DNA of 64,000 nt from Molanna angustata (GCA_963576475.1 OY754984.1:15994722-16058721), one strand, 5' to 3'; numbered from the stretch's first letter, positions 9,746 to 22,497 are shown. Notes: generated by a model not told the origin, from the letters alone. A program made the numbers and translations.

Positions 9746-10724
9746 GATAATCTTTTATTCTCTTTTTTATCACTTTGTAATATTCATTCCTCACTAAATA
9801 CCAAAAAAATATAAATACTTTTTTACTAATATAAGTTGAGAGACTTTAAGTTGCTCGGGTTGGTTGAAAGAAATTGCCTTGGGACTAAAAAACCCGCCTT
9901 CGTGCACTTGTACATAATGTTTATAAATAAATTAAATTGTTGATATTTTTTTGGAGAAAATTTGCAAACACCATAAAATGGCGCTATCTTTGTGCAATGA
10001 AATATTTTAATATGTTCGAAAAATTGAGTTCTCTCATATTATTATTAATATTATCGGCCCTCGTTAAGTTTTTTTGTCTCCGTTACTCATAGAAGTGACT
10101 TAATATCGCACAATGAGTATTCCTCTTCGTATAAATTATATTTTTTATAAAGATTTTGTAATGTAGATGCGCTTCTTCACGGTTAAATTAATGTTTTTCT
10201 TTATTATCCGGCAAACAGGACTTTAATCTTGGATTATTATTCATTGTTTAGTTGAAGCACATAACTGCCGTAGTAAAAAAAATGAACGGAGATGGGAAAA
10301 TGGCGAGAAAAGAAATTTGTGCGACGGAACGGGTATATCTAAATATAGTGACATTGTATTTTAGAGTCAGCCACTTGGAGTGAAATTTTAAAGTAACTGG
10401 TTGAGCCAATCTGCAAGTACTTCTCTGCAAGATAAAGAATCCTCTTGGTAAGTTTGCATAGACGGAGTTAAGACTGCATTGGATTCGGTGCAGTGTACAA
10501 ATGTCTATTAGGATAATATGCACGTTTGTGAGATGAAATTGAATAAGATAAGAAGCAATATCGATTGTGTTATTTTGCGAGCAATATTGTAAAACATGGT
10601 ATAAAGCAGTAAATTTATTCACTTGATTGTAGGTACTTAATAATTTTTGATAAAGAATATTTTTTTAATAGCTTGTGCGCGAAAATTGTATTTACATAAA
10701 TATATATATTTTCGATTTGTTTCT
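9746..10724. other. Mostly unassigned, with a short LINE 3' tail
   Basis: Bases 9838-9945 (tcgggttggttgaaagaa, cccgcct, ending ataaataaatt) resemble the 3' end of the LINE at 19380-19443 on the plus strand. The remainder up to 10724 is AT-rich and I recognise nothing in it. Confidence 0.5.
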
Positions 10725-11115
10725 TTCATTCATAATATCACAGCATTTCCCACAATGTGGGTGACTTGCAACAGGTGTGCATAACCTTATTTAAGAAAAC
10801 ACGATGCACACCAGTCTCGTATCACCTAAAAAGGCCACATTAAGAATGTTATTGTTGCCTGTTGTATTTTCTATTACCCGGCTCTTACGGGACACCCGAA
10901 ACTCTACATTCAGAGTGGGTGGTGAACCTCATTGCTGAACTATGTGAGATGTTATTGTTGCCTGTTTTATTTTCTATTACCCGGCTCTTACGGGACACTC
11001 GAAACACTACATTCAGAATGTGTGATGGTGAACCTTATTGCTGAACTATGTGAGATGTTATTGTTGCCTGTTGTATTTTCTATTACCCGGCTCTTACGGG
11101 ACACCCGAAACACTA
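10725..11115 (+). repeat. Family D repeat with 103-bp tandem array, locus 1
   Basis: A 5' part (cattcataat...cacagcatttcccac, ggtgtgcata) leads into about 2.6 copies of a 103-bp unit containing cattcagaatgggtggtgaa and attacccggctcttacggga. The same layout occurs at 15941-16330. The last unit is cut by the CpG-rich TIR element at 11116. Short frames inside are read-throughs of the unit, not genes. Confidence 0.85.
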
Positions 11116-11849
11116 AGAGTCTGTTCAGATAAGGCGTTTTGCGCGCGAGCCCACTCGCGTGCTTCAATTTCTATTGCGTCCAGATAACGCGTTTTACGTG
11201 CATTCTACGCTGGGAGGGATTAGAATGCCAATCATAAACTCTCTTTATTTTTTTATTTATTTATTCTCTTGGCATGATAAAATGTTGATTTATTTAGTAC
11301 CTGTGATGGTATTTTATTTTTCATATTATTTACTACAAAACAACTGGAAATGTATTCACTACACTACGTATGTAGTCTAATAAATAATATTATTAAATAA
11401 ACTATTCTTTACTAACGTACCTAAAGTTTTTTTCTTTTCTTCGGAATTACCGGCTTCAGAAAAAATTCGACTAATTATTCCCAGTTCCTACGTTTTATTA
11501 GTCTATTGGAATAGTCTGTTGATTCCATATGGCTACTATTTTTCAACTTCGTCAATTAAAAGTTCCGTATCAAAGTTATTACGCTCCATTTCAAACCAAA
11601 TACGTCCACTCGCCACGTATTCGCACGTAATACTGGACGCAGCAGTGGCCCCCGAGTATCTCGACTCGCGCGGCGCTCGCGCGTCAAACGGTTGAGTCGA
11701 GAGTCGCGCTCATTGCACGCGTTTTACGCGCGAGTGAGGAAACGCGCGGCAGCATCTGGACGGGATGTATGTAGCTCTAGTATCTCGAGAACGCGCGAGT
11801 GTCTACGCGCGAGTAGACTCGCGCGCAAAACGCCTTATCTGGACGGGCT
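11116..11849. mobile_element. CpG-rich 734-bp TIR element (non-autonomous)
   Basis: Termini agagtctgttcagataagg and, inverted at the right, agcccgtccagataagg continue into an almost perfect shared cgttttgcgcgcgag. The tandem array gives the empty site gaaacactacatt, and the flanks read gaaacacta and ctacatt, so the target duplication is CTA (or TA). The interior has no useful coding frame. Both ends are full of CGCG, in strong contrast with the AT-rich surroundings. The superfamily is not certain. Confidence 0.85.
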
Positions 11850-12984
11850 CTACATTTAAACAAACGCGGCAAAATTTAAAACTATAAAATACTTTTTTAC
11901 TCTCCTCACCATGGAATAAGATAGGATTAAAAAAGTATTTTTTTAAAATTAATCGAATCAATTACAATGAGCATATAAATTACAATAAACAAGGTAAACA
12001 ATTTCTATGATATATTTCATAATAACCCTCTTCAATTGAGATAAAATCTCGTGTTATAAAAGGGGTATCTATTTTGTAATGTTACATTCACCAAACATTG
12101 AAAATCTACTAAATAATACATTCAATATTTTATTACCAAGGTTTACATTTATTAAAAGACAAATCAATAATTCACACGTAAGGATTATGTAAAAAGTTTA
12201 AACAAAATTTTCAAAACAAATAATAAGCTACACAAAAACAAGAATGAAATAAACAAAGAAATAAATCAGTACATTTTTTTAAATGTTATTCTAAAATATA
12301 TTGTAATTTTTTTCGAGCCTAAGACTCAAAGAGGTTCATTAAACCACTTGGAACCTTTATACATACTTACAGTAGCGGGATTGTTATGGAAGCCGAAAAT
12401 CTTGGCTTGCCTATGAATATTAGAAAAGTTAAGAAATTCAAGTCCAAATATTTTGTCTGTTTTATTGAAACTACATATACTACAAAAAAAATTTGAACTG
12501 TATGTAGGTACGATGCTTGAGAGGGCCACAATTGTAAATTTATATTATTTTTGCATGCAATTTTCAAATAATCCCATTGCCACTCAAGTGAACAAAGATG
12601 CTAGAGAAAACATTAAATTTTCGACATTTATTCGCAGTATCTTTCAGGGTTTGCCTAGTCAGAAGATTCGAGGCACGCCCTTGCATACTTATAGAAAAGT
12701 TGTGAGGTAGTTGTACGTAAAAATAATAATATACCCATTCCTCACTATTGCGGTTTTTTTTCTTTTGTAATATTTGTGAAAGTTATTTATTAATAGTAAT
12801 TGTTTCATTCTTTCATATTAAACTCAGATTATGCTCTTAAAAAAATATAATTATTATGTTTAAAATATGGAAATATAAGATTAGAGGAATATGGACAAAT
12901 GGCAACACAATTCAGATTATTTGATCAAAATTAGCACGAATTGCTCTTTTAAGTGAAATGTTAAATACATTGTTGTATAGTTCC
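11850..12984. other. Unassigned AT-rich sequence
   Basis: Contains a small inverted pair (aaaatactttttt near 11886 and aaaaaagtattttt near 11928). I see no gene, no family shared with the rest of the window, and no convincing coding frame. Confidence 0.5.
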
Positions 12985-13178
12985 TTATGGGCTGATCCTT
13001 ATGAGAGAGGGTCGAAGAGGTGTTGGAAGGAGACAAATTTCCTGGCTCCGCAATATACGCGACTGGACGGGCATAAGTAGCGTTGGAGAGCTGTTTCGGG
13101 CTGCCCAGGTCAAGGATGCTTTCTCTCGGGTGATAGTCAACGTTGGGGGAACCCGACATGACACCAAAAGAAGAAGAT
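12985..13178 (+). pseudogene. LINE reverse transcriptase C-terminal fragment
   Basis: The frame from about 12996 reads EGRRGVGRRQISWLRNIRDW, then FRAAQVKDAFSRVIVNV and ends TKRRR stop at 13178, followed closely by gaagaagat. The GRRR-ISWLxNLRxW...ELFRAA pattern is the extreme C-terminus of an insect LINE. No start; a 5'-truncated stub. Confidence 0.75.
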
Positions 13179-13724
13179 AGTTGCAAACAAATGAACACTT
13201 TTTAAATAGAAATCACTGATTGATGCAAGAAATAGCTTATATCTATTTTGTCCATTGTACAAGTGGCGAATTTAACGCACCTGGCAATTTCATCTAACTA
13301 ACTAGTATTTTCAGTCCAGAGAGGCATGATTTGCGTAGAGAATTTTTCTAAATAAAAATTCAACTTTAAAAATAAATATTTTTTTGCAAAAATTTAGACT
13401 GTAGCACAAAATTCAATATACCATTATTCCACGGTGATCATTTTCATTTTTTTACACGGTATTAATTAAAGTTCATATATTATAAACGTAATGAAACTCG
13501 TAAAGCTGTCTGTGAAGCGAGCTATAACACAAAGCGACAAACTTACTGTTCCGCCATATTGAACATTGATAGTCATTTAATTCTCATTAAAATATTTTTT
13601 CCTTTATTTTCTTGTTTCTTAGATAGCTCTGAGCGTTCGTAAGCGGCGTGTATAATATGTATGGAGTTTTTGTATATATAACCCGTTCGTATAGATTTTT
13701 TTTAAGAGAGAAGTATTTTCACAT
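13179..13724. other. Unassigned sequence
   Basis: AT-rich, no recognisable gene or repeat shared elsewhere in the window. Confidence 0.5.
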
Positions 13725-14002
<278 letters not shown>

Positions 14003-14018
14003 ATTACAATACTAAGTA

Positions 14019-14483
14019 ATAAATGGTGAAATAATAGAAAAACTCATAGAATAAAAATGGCGAAATAATATGAAAACTCATAGAATTATTGGCGAAATAA
14101 TATGTAGAATACTCATAGAGTAAATGGCGAAATAATAGCAAACTCATACAATAATAGGCGAAATAATAAGTAAACTCATAGAATAAATGTCGATATAATA
14201 GCAAACTCATACAATAATAGGCGAAATAATATTATAAGTAAACTCATAGAATAAATGTCGAAATAATAGGAAAACTCATAGAATAAATGGTGAAATAATA
14301 GGAAAACTCATAGAATAAATGGTGAAATAATAGGAAAACTCATAGAATAAATGTCGAAATAATAAGAAAACTCATAGAATAAATGGTGAAATAATAGGAA
14401 AACTCATAGAATAAATGTCGAAATAATAGGAAAAATCAAAGAATAAATGGTGAAATAATAGGAAAACTCATTGAATAAATGGT
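14019..14483. repeat. 32-bp minisatellite, about 14 copies
   Basis: The unit contains aactcatagaataaatgg followed by tgaaataatagg, with a period of 32 bp. Left-hand units vary in length and sequence; right-hand units (from about 14235) are nearly uniform, alternating between tggtgaa and tgtcgaa types. The array runs straight into a LINE 3' tail at 14484. Confidence 0.95.
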
Positions 14484-14815
14484 AGTATTTATTTATTTTA
14501 ATTTAATTCTGGAGACAGAAAGCTACATACAATTTGTAAGAAAACAAAAAAAATACAATATATAAACAAAACCGTTAATGTGCAATCGAATAGCTTGGTA
14601 ATACCAGCACCAAATAAAAAATACCTAAATACATTTATGATTAAACGTATAAGCCTCAATTGAACAGGGTTAGGTAATAGGGGGATAGGAATAACCTCCA
14701 AGTTTTTTCGATTTACGCCTCAATCAATTCACAAACAACACCTTCACCAGGGACCTAAATTTACCAATGTCATCGTAAAAATATCCAGGGTTTGCGAATC
14801 ATTTCATTTGTTGTA
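14484..14815 (-). mobile_element. LINE 3' end, minus strand
   Basis: On the minus strand an A-rich tail (aaaataaataaatac) ends at about 14485, and 14790-14715 reads ANPGYFYDDIGKFRSLVKVL then a stop, a plausible Jockey-type C-terminus. The rest is 3' untranslated. Identification rests on one short peptide and the tail. Confidence 0.5.
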
Positions 14816-14825
14816 GTTAATAAAT

Positions 14826-15260
14826 TATTATTATTATTTATTTATAGGCAGGTAGCCAAGGCTGATGTTCCTATATCCACTGTCAAATTTTATTATTTGG
14901 TTGTAACTATTTTGCTCTGTCGAAAAAAAAGTCCAGTCTATTCTTGAAAATATTAACATTTTTAAAATCCAAAACATGTTGGGGCAGTTTATTCCAAGTA
15001 TTCAGCACTCTATTTGAAAAAAAAATGCTTTCGAGGATTTGTCGAGAACCTATTTTTTTAAGCTGTGGCCACGTAACAAGAACCACACGTTTTAAGCATG
15101 GCCACGTAAATTAGTGTTTTGACTATATTGAAAGAGATTTTTCATGTTTACACAGTCATAATGGCCTGATAATATTTTCAATGTTTCAATAAGATCTCCA
15201 CCTTCTCTTCGCTTTTCCAGTTTTGACAGTTTTAAGAGGTCAAGTCTTTGTCTCGTATGT
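14826..15260 (-). pseudogene. CR1-like LINE C-terminus, minus strand
   Basis: Minus-strand translation contains KLEKRREGGDLIETLKILSG and HYDCVNMKNLFQYSQNTNLR, then stops and shifts before the tail ctataaataaataat. It is the same family as 16539-16880 on the plus strand, which keeps a longer open frame. The KLExRRxxGDLIxTFKI pattern is common in CR1-like elements of invertebrates. Confidence 0.8.
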
Positions 15261-15940
15261 TAAGTTGCGAAATGTTTAAAAATCTACAGAATAAGCTCTT
15301 GTCTCAAACAAATGTCAAATCTCGTACCACTTGAAAAACGTTTTATGATTTCTCTTTAAAGATAAAGTCAGCAAATTGACACGAAGAACAGAGTAGAAAG
15401 GTACCCACCCAGAGCACCTCAGCAAGGTATTATGTAAAGACGTTGTTTGTGATAAAAAGGGATACAGTGGTTTTATATAATATGTATATGGAGATGGCTG
15501 GAGACACGTTTCAGACAAACACACACACACACACATGAGATATGTTTGGTCTTCCAATAAGCAGCAGCGAGAAAGGGAAATAGTGGCGTTGTTCCCTCGG
15601 CCTATACATACTTCCTACTCTAGTGTGGCGTGGTGAGTGGCCAACACTTGACCCCACGGAAATAGAAATGGCGAGGAGGACAAACAAAAATATTATAGAT
15701 GTAGACACGACACATGACACAAGTAATGAAACAAAGAAACACAGGGTATTCTAAAATGTATTTAAATTGTATTTAAAGACATTTTAAATGTCAGATTTAA
15801 AAAAATCATGCTGCGAATGTGCTACATAACGACACATGTATTGATTGAAAAAAAAAAAACGAAATATGATTATTCAGGCAAAAATAATTATAAAAGTGGA
15901 AACAATGGCTACAAGGGAAATAAAGAAAAGAGTAAATAAT
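15261..15940. other. Unassigned sequence with a short (AC)n
   Basis: A brief AC run at 15519-15535. Nothing else recognised. The frames present are short and without family resemblance. Confidence 0.5.
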
Positions 15941-16330
15941 AATTCATTCATTCATTCATACCATCACGGCATATCCCACAATGTGGGGTAACCAGCGAAA
16001 GGTGTGCGGGTGTGCATTGCCTTATAAAAGGGAGCACAACATATCTGTGTATACCCAAACACCAGTCTCGTCTCACCTTAAAAGGCACTATATTCAGAAT
16101 GGGTGGTAAACCTCATTGCTGAACTATGTGAGATGTTATTGTTGCCTGTTGTATTTTCTATTACCCGGCTCTTATGGGACACCCGAAACACTACATTCAG
16201 AATGGGTGGTGACACCCGAAACACTACATTCAGAATGGGTGGTGAACCTCATTGCTAAACTATGTGAGATGTTATTGTTGCCTGTTGTATTTTCGATTAC
16301 CCGGCTCTTACGGGACACTCGAAAACAATA
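15941..16330 (+). repeat. Family D repeat with 103-bp tandem array, locus 2
   Basis: It starts cattcattcataccatcacg and continues atatcccacaatgtgggg, followed by about 2.3 units of the 103-bp repeat. One unit carries a 31-bp local duplication (gacacccgaaacactacatt...). It is better preserved at its 5' end than locus 1, which has the TIR insertion. Confidence 0.88.
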
Positions 16331-16538
16331 AGAGAAAAGAGTGGAAGCACAATAAGTAAATAATAATAATCTTATTAAATTATAAAGTATCAATGTTCGG
16401 GACAGATTCAAAAATTCAAAGTGAACGGGGGGCCGCAGAAGTAGAATACTTACTCCCCCCATTAATCTTACTTCCGTCATATTAAAAATCTCAATTTTGA
16501 AATTAAAAAAAATGGACATCTAAAAATATTCTAAATAT

Positions 16539-16880
16539 TATCAGGCCATTATGACTGTGTAAACATGAAAAATCTCTTTCAATATAGTCATAACACGAAT
16601 TTGAGTGGCCATAGCTTAAAACTTGTGAAAAGTAGGTTCTCGACAAATCCTCGAAAGCATTTTCTTTCTAATAGAGTGGTGAATACTTGGAATAAACTGC
16701 CCCATCATGTTTTGGATGCTGAAAATGATGGGGCATGATTTTGATGCTGAAAATGATTTTATTTTCAAGAATAGACTGGTCTTTTTTTCGAACACAGCAA
16801 AATAGTTACAAACAAATAATAAAATTCGACAGTGAATATAGGCACATCAGCCTTGGCTGCCAGCCTATAAATAAATAATA
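16539..16880 (+). pseudogene. CR1-like LINE C-terminus, plus strand
   Basis: Reads ILSGHYDCVNMKNLFQYS, SLKLVKSRFSTNPRKHFLSN and RVVNTWNKLPHHVLDAEND. A 21-base local duplication (gatgctgaaaatgat twice) breaks the frame before FKNRLVFFSNTAK and a stop. The tail is ctataaataaataataatt. It gives the open reading for the more decayed minus-strand copy at 14826-15260. Confidence 0.82.
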
Positions 16881-17256
16881 ATTATATATTTTTTTGCATA
16901 TAATGTATATTTTTTTACAAAAGGTGAGTGCACGTACTACATAACAAAAAAAATGAATATTTTTTTACAAAAAAGAGTACCTAACTCGACTCACCTTTGA
17001 ATATAATTACGTAAAATATGTCCTTATTATTATTGCAACAAAAATTGAATAAACAAACGGGATATTTAGCAAGAAACGATAAAGAAGGGAAACAGGGAGG
17101 ATGATTGTATGTGAATGTAAATGTGTTTGTTTGTGTGTGATGTGTGCGTTAAAGTGAGTAGGTATATGTTAGAGCGTGAAACAGTAGAACAAAAACTTCC
17201 GTTACCTTGTCATAATACATATATGTAGTTATACACCTGTATGATACTCAGAAGAA
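16881..17256. other. Unassigned sequence
   Basis: Contains two near copies of aatatttttttacaaaa (16905-16975). No gene seen. Confidence 0.45.
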
Positions 17257-17580
17257 TTTGCATCTCTGGTACCTCTTCCACCCATTCACAATAGTCATTT
17301 GTTTTAGTCAATCTCAACACCAATTCACAGTAAACCTTCAGCATACACGAATGAGTAGCTCCTCAAAATCTTTTATTAATACAGCAGCTCGACTGTGGAA
17401 CGATCTTCCGAATTATGTATTTCCACCTTCTTACAACCCGGGTCTTTTTAAGATCCGAATTAATATTTTCCCGAACAGAATTAGATTCTAAACCCTCCCC
17501 AACGCTACGTAGTGCGTTTCTTCTGAAGAGTACCCAAATCCTAATGGCTAGGGTGTGCCCTTCATAGCCATGTTAAAAAA
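17257..17580 (+). pseudogene. LINE C-terminus, plus strand
   Basis: The frame ends HTRMSSSSKSFINTAARLWN, DLPNYVFPPSYNPGLFKIRI and a stop at 17489, the AARLWNxLP signature of a LINE C-terminus. The same family and the same 3' untranslated start (ccctccccaacgctacgtag) recur at 27040-27205. Confidence 0.75.
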
Positions 17581-17659
17581 CACACGTGATTCATACACAT
17601 ACATATAGGTTGCAAAATATTTATATACATCAAATCTCTTTTTAAAGACGGCGCCAAAC

Positions 17660-17800
17660 CAGGGGAGGCAAGTCTGGTCAACCGTCGAAATCAAAACCCT
17701 CATGATTGCCCCTTTTCATGGATATAATTATCATAATGGAGTTCTATAAAATCCTAACATTTTGATTTGATTTCGACGGTTGACCAGACATGCCCCCCAG
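17660..17800. mobile_element. Palindromic MITE, family P, copy 1
   Basis: The ends caggggaggcaagtctggtc and, inverted, ctggggggcatgtctggtc continue into a shared aaccgtcgaaatcaaa. The centre has atggagttctataa, shared with the copies at 28002-28185 and 63394-63540. Non-coding and able to fold end to end. Confidence 0.88.
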
Positions 17801-18565
17801 ATTTTCATATAATGTACTAGATGTTGCAGTAAGCAAATTTTGTATGAATCGAAATGAGGCTTTTTCCGCGGGACTTTTGACAACAAAGTAGGCAGACCAC
17901 ATCGTTTTTCTATAGAGAATATCGACTAATGTGAATTGTTTTTGGATTTATTGGTCGAAAAAACACTTTGTTCATTAAAATTTAGAGAACAGTTATCTAG
18001 AAAGTGTTGAAATGTATAGAAAACTGCAATATGTTGCCAACCAAAAGGTCAAACGCGCGATATACCATGACTCACTTATTGCACGGAGTACTTCATCTAG
18101 TACATTATATGAAAATCTATTTGCCAAACACAAACATATCCTACCTAAGCTGCGTTCAGAATGAACGCCGAGAGCACTTGCCGTTCAGAATGACCGAAAG
18201 CAAACACTCTAAAGACACTCTGTCGTGTTCGCTCGAGTGTAAAGGTGAGTGTATCTCTGACAGGTATAGTATTTGTTGACTTTTTTATATGTGGTAAGAT
18301 TACTTCTATCTTATCTGTGGTGTCTGTTGTATCAGTTGGCTTTTTATCTGTGATGACAATATGAATTCACCAAGAGTTTTATTTAAGAAAAATATCATTC
18401 AAAAGTTTCCAAGAAAAGGTCAGAGAACATTATTTACTCTACTGCCCAATTATTGTCTTTCCGTGAAAATGTAGCCTAAAACGACACGTGTATGTTGAAT
18501 GATATTTGACATTTAAAACGTCCAATGCTGCGTTCAGATTGAAACGCCGCTCGAAAACGTTCAGT
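17801..18565. other. Unassigned, with two similar 'gctgcgttcaga' segments
   Basis: Gctgcgttcagaatgaacgccg at about 18149 and gctgcgttcagattgaaacg at about 18533 are direct repeats. They look like transposon ends (compare the gttcagat terminus of the element at 11116), but no inverted partner was found. The second abuts the LINE at 18566. Confidence 0.4.
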
Positions 18566-19443
18566 GAGATTGGTCGTGAAAAACCTTGGGGTCTACATTG
18601 ATAATAACTTATCTTGGCATGAACAGATATCACATGTCAGCAAATCCACTTACTTTGCCATACACTCACTTAATAAACTCAAGAATTTCCTTCCACTTGA
18701 CTGTAAAATAACCTTAGCTCAATCACTTCTCCTACCGTTGCTTGACTATGCTGATGTTAGTTAGCTACTTGGATGCAAACGAGGAACATCTCAACAAACT
18801 TGAACGCCTTCAAAATGTTTGCATCCGTTTTATCTTTGGACTAAAAAAATTTGATCATATTTCTCATTACCGTAATCTTCTTCATTGGCCCAAGATACGA
18901 CAACGACGTAATATACATATCTTGTCATTACTATACAATGTCCTTTTTAATCCAAATTTACCTCAGTATCTCAAGAATAAATTCACTCATCTTTCAAGCC
19001 ACGGGCGTCCACTTCGATCTGCTGAACGTGCTTTACTATCTATCACTATTCATAGTTCTGATTTTTTAAGCTCTTCATTTGAAGTACATTCGGCTAGGCT
19101 ATGGAATAGCCTAAGTCCTGATATTACGTCGTCTATCTCATTAAACATCTTCAAGAAAAGGCTAAAGCAAAAATATTTATCTGACAACACCTGATTACAT
19201 CTTCCTCTTCTCTTCCTTTCCTTATCCTTTAGTTTTCCTATCATTGCTATGAATTGTTCTTTTATGCTATCTTATTTGTTTTTTTTACTTTTATTCTGCT
19301 GTATTTATTTATTTTGTAATGTGATTATGTAACTGATTGCCATAGTACACATTGTTTTGTATACTTAACATTAACTCTGGTTGGTTGGAAGAAGCCCGCC
19401 AGTGTACAAATTGTATGTACAAGAAGATTCAAATAAATAAATA
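18566..19443 (+). pseudogene. Jockey/CR1-type LINE, 3' part
   Basis: Encodes LGVYIDNNLSWHEQISHVSK ... LLLPLLDYADV, then a one-base shift near 18755 and YLDANEEHLNKLERLQNVCI ... EVHSARLWNSLSPDI ... QKYLSDNT stop at 19194. The 3' untranslated region ends ggttggttggaagaagcccg and a (AAAT)n tail at 19443. The coding part aligns well with 7900-8702 of the LINE at 6683, so the two are related families. 5'-truncated within the reverse transcriptase. Confidence 0.88.
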
Positions 19444-20044
19444 AATAAAAACGCCATAATCTGCAACTTCAGACCACTTCGAGAAATTTCTTCCGCGCGC
19501 GCGCCTAGTGGCATCTAAAATATTTGTTCGTCGCTAGGCCGAGTTCATCGCCCTCGGTGTCAAGCGAGTGACAATAAGCTACAACAGCGGTATGATAATA
19601 CGATACAATGTTCTGGAGAGTTCGAGGACATTGAACTTGCCACCCTTAACACCAGCACTAGGATAAGGAAGTGTACGCCTGTACACAGCATCGTCATTAT
19701 TCGGCCCTCTACGTTTCGCTTACTTACTTACTCGCTTGTTCATTTCGACTCGCTCACTAACTCGCTCGTTATTGTACCGTATAGATTTATCTAACATGTC
19801 TACTCATCGTGAAAAAGTTTCTCTGTACGCGTATTATTGATTGTAAATTAACCTGTGTGTAAACTGTTAATTGTTTGTGATCAATATATTCGTTGTAAAT
19901 TGAACCCATTCTTTCTTTTTACTCTCTCTACCATTGTATGTGTATCTTAATACTAACCGTTTCAAATCTCCTTGATTTGACATTCACCAATTCAACAATT
20001 ACTTTAGGTACATCCGACACTCGACGATTCGTCGAGTGAGTTTC
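19444..20044. other. LTR-like unassigned segment
   Basis: A GC-richer block of 600 bases with a near heat-shock site TTCtgGAGagTTC (19611-19623, one unit GAG instead of GAA), then tcacttcg-like CTCGCT repeats around 19715-19765 and AT-rich sequence after it. It ends in a small hairpin (actcgacgattcgtcgagt, 20019-20037). I could not define LTR ends or a target duplication. Confidence 0.35.
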
Positions 20045-20340
20045 ATAAAACAAAAGAGTGGGTTGTGGCCAACGCTACACCCTTCACTAACAAGTCACTT
20101 ATAAAGTACATATTTAAATGTTGTATGGAAAATATTTATCATTTCCATGAATTGAGTTTATTCAATTATTTTTGATTAGGTTGTATTAAGAAAAATTGAT
20201 TATTCTTCAATGTCGTTTTATGAAAATGATGTGTCTTTTTACATATTTGAAAATAAAATTAACAAATTTCAAGTTTCCTGAGCTTAGGGTCACTTTGAAA
20301 TATCTGACAGTTAAAAAAAATTAGAAGCACTATTAATAAT
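20045..20340 (+). repeat. Family E repeat, copy 1
   Basis: Shares a 250-base body (gagtgggttgtggccaacgc, gaattgagtttattcaatta, aagtttcctgagcttagggt) with 38625-38880 on the plus strand and 49790-50060 on the minus strand. Non-coding; class unknown. Confidence 0.8.
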
Positions 20341-21404
20341 AATAATCACAAAAGAATAAAAAATAATTCTTACACGTGCCACTTTAAACAATTATACAAA
20401 TTTAATATTTTACATACATAATAATTAAACAATTTGAGAACTCTTCCGTTTTTGGCTTTATGTTTACCGGTTACTCCACGAAGAGACTGAATAATTATAA
20501 GAAAATACTTTTATAACGCAGAAAAATCACATAATTTCTACCAGTCGATCACAATTATTCAAATATCCTTCAAAATATAATGGGGTCTAAGCGAGTATTA
20601 GATATACAAATTTGCAAAATTTGAAAAGAATCACATTATGAGTACTTTAGTCAATAATCGATAAAGTTAAATAAACACGTCGTACATAGCACATAGTATA
20701 CAGCACTCACACACACGGATACATTGTGATGAATCTTTCAGACTGCAATCTAGCACGATACTAGTTGATAATCTGCAATAAAAAATAGCCATAAAAATTG
20801 CGAACTCATAACTCTCCACAATATCCCCTTTGGTTGGTGAGGAGTAAAAAAAGCATGAATATGAATATAAAATTATTCTTGAAATGATTACAACTGTGTT
20901 TTATATATTTTTAATTTGAACATTTTCTTCAGTTTAACTTTTCTTTGATGAACTTCTTTGTACGAATGTTTATATTATCATCTTCCACTTATCTGTTCAA
21001 TTAGATGTTCTTACTCCCATTGAATCATACGCAGAACTATTTTTTGTTGCGTTTTCAAGTTAATTGTATAAAATAATATTATCTTTCAAATAATAATGTT
21101 GTCTACTTTATTCACGTACTCTACTACAATTATTATTTTACAAGAATTGTCATATTAAATTATCATTTTCTTTTTTCCCCGAATAAAGGAGCGCCTGGGA
21201 TGATGCAATCTCTACAGCGCAATAATTACATCCTCCTTCCAACTATGTAAACTGAACGCTAAAAGATATTTCGCTGTCGTAGAAATGCTTATATAGGGTT
21301 GAATGCTATTGGGGTTGTAATTTAATTGAGAATGTAATATATCAGAAGGTTGCGATTTTAAGTGCGTGTTCAAATTAATTCCCAATAACATACCTACATC
21401 ACTA
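20341..21404. other. Unassigned AT-rich sequence
   Basis: Over 1 kb without a coding frame of note, a shared repeat or a clear structure. Confidence 0.5.
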
Positions 21405-21505
21405 TATAATATATTGCGATTTGATAATCAGTTAATCAGTCAGAAATAGAAAACAACACTACCTATATAAGATATTGCAATTTGATAATCAGTCAGAAAT
21501 AGAAA
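21405..21505 (+). repeat. Local tandem duplication
   Basis: Ctatataatatattgcgat...gtcagaaatagaaa is repeated once as ctatataagatattgcaat...gtcagaaatagaaa, with a short internal duplication (aatcagttaatcag) in the first unit only. Confidence 0.8.
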
Positions 21506-22409
21506 TGGTAATTGATTGATGAAGGGTTTCATAATAAAAGAGGACTTACATAATTTACATCTATTTTCGGTTGAAATAAGTTACAAAATTATACTTGATA
21601 AATTAACAGATGTTCGCGATGTTTGGGTCGATATTAATTTTACGCTAATTGCTAAAGAGTTGACACAGTGGTCGCCTCGTCGGTTGATATGCGAATGGTA
21701 AAGCGCGCTGCATATTCGGTTCAGCAACTGATGTCCTTCGGCCATCTTCGTTAATCTGAGTGAGATGCGAGACCATCCGACAAATGACGAATGTTGATTG
21801 AGGTGTATAGCATCGCCACACTTACATACATCTAAGTGAAGTGTTGTTTCACAGCAAATCATACAGTGACCAGCTACAGGTGTGCCGATGTAAATTATCT
21901 TATAAAAGGAAGCACGAATCATTGTGAATATCACGAATCATTGTGAATACCGCTCGCATTGTAGACGAGATAAATAATTAAAAACATGTAAAAGTTCACA
22001 GGTTTTAGTAGGTATATGTGTATATTATATGTAAAGTTGATATTTTATTTCAGATAGAGGAAAAAGATATGAAAGGGGGATCAAATAAAAAACTTTACAT
22101 GACGTGGGAAGATGAAAGAGATATATTTTTTAATAAAGTAAATGATCATTCACTTAAACCTGTGTATTATTTACATTCAGAATATATAAAATGAGCGAAG
22201 GGTGAAAATAAATCTTTTTTTTATTTTTAGGTAAACCTTTTTTATATCAAATCAAATTTGGCTTATTAAAATCTCTTAGTAAGCAACAAAGAGCATAGAT
22301 ATTCTGAGAAGAGCTATCAGTAGCAGATAATTATTTAAATGCATAAAAACCCGCAAAATCTCCTGTCTGGGTTACATCATTTGTGGGCCAATATATTATG
22401 AGGTCCTCC

Positions 22410-22411
<2 letters not shown>
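21506..22411. other. Unassigned, with a family D relative
   Basis: Bases 21850-21935 (accagctacaggtgtgccga, ttataaaaggaagcac) resemble the 5' part of family D at 15990-16050. A 16-base local duplication, cacgaatcattgtgaa, occurs at 21913 and 21932. The rest is unassigned. Confidence 0.45.

Positions 22412-22497
<86 letters not shown>
22412..22497. repeat. Poly-T tract of 86 bases
   Basis: Uninterrupted T. Read on the minus strand it is a poly(A) that would follow 22700-22498, so it may be the tail of a retroposed RNA. That candidate body (GC-richer, about 200 bases) is not one I recognise. Long homopolymers are also prone to assembly length error. Confidence 0.9.

Noticed and set aside
10862..11132. 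Overlapping ORFs repeating PGSYGT and LHSE motifs
   Set aside because: They arise from reading the 103-bp tandem unit and are not conserved as protein.
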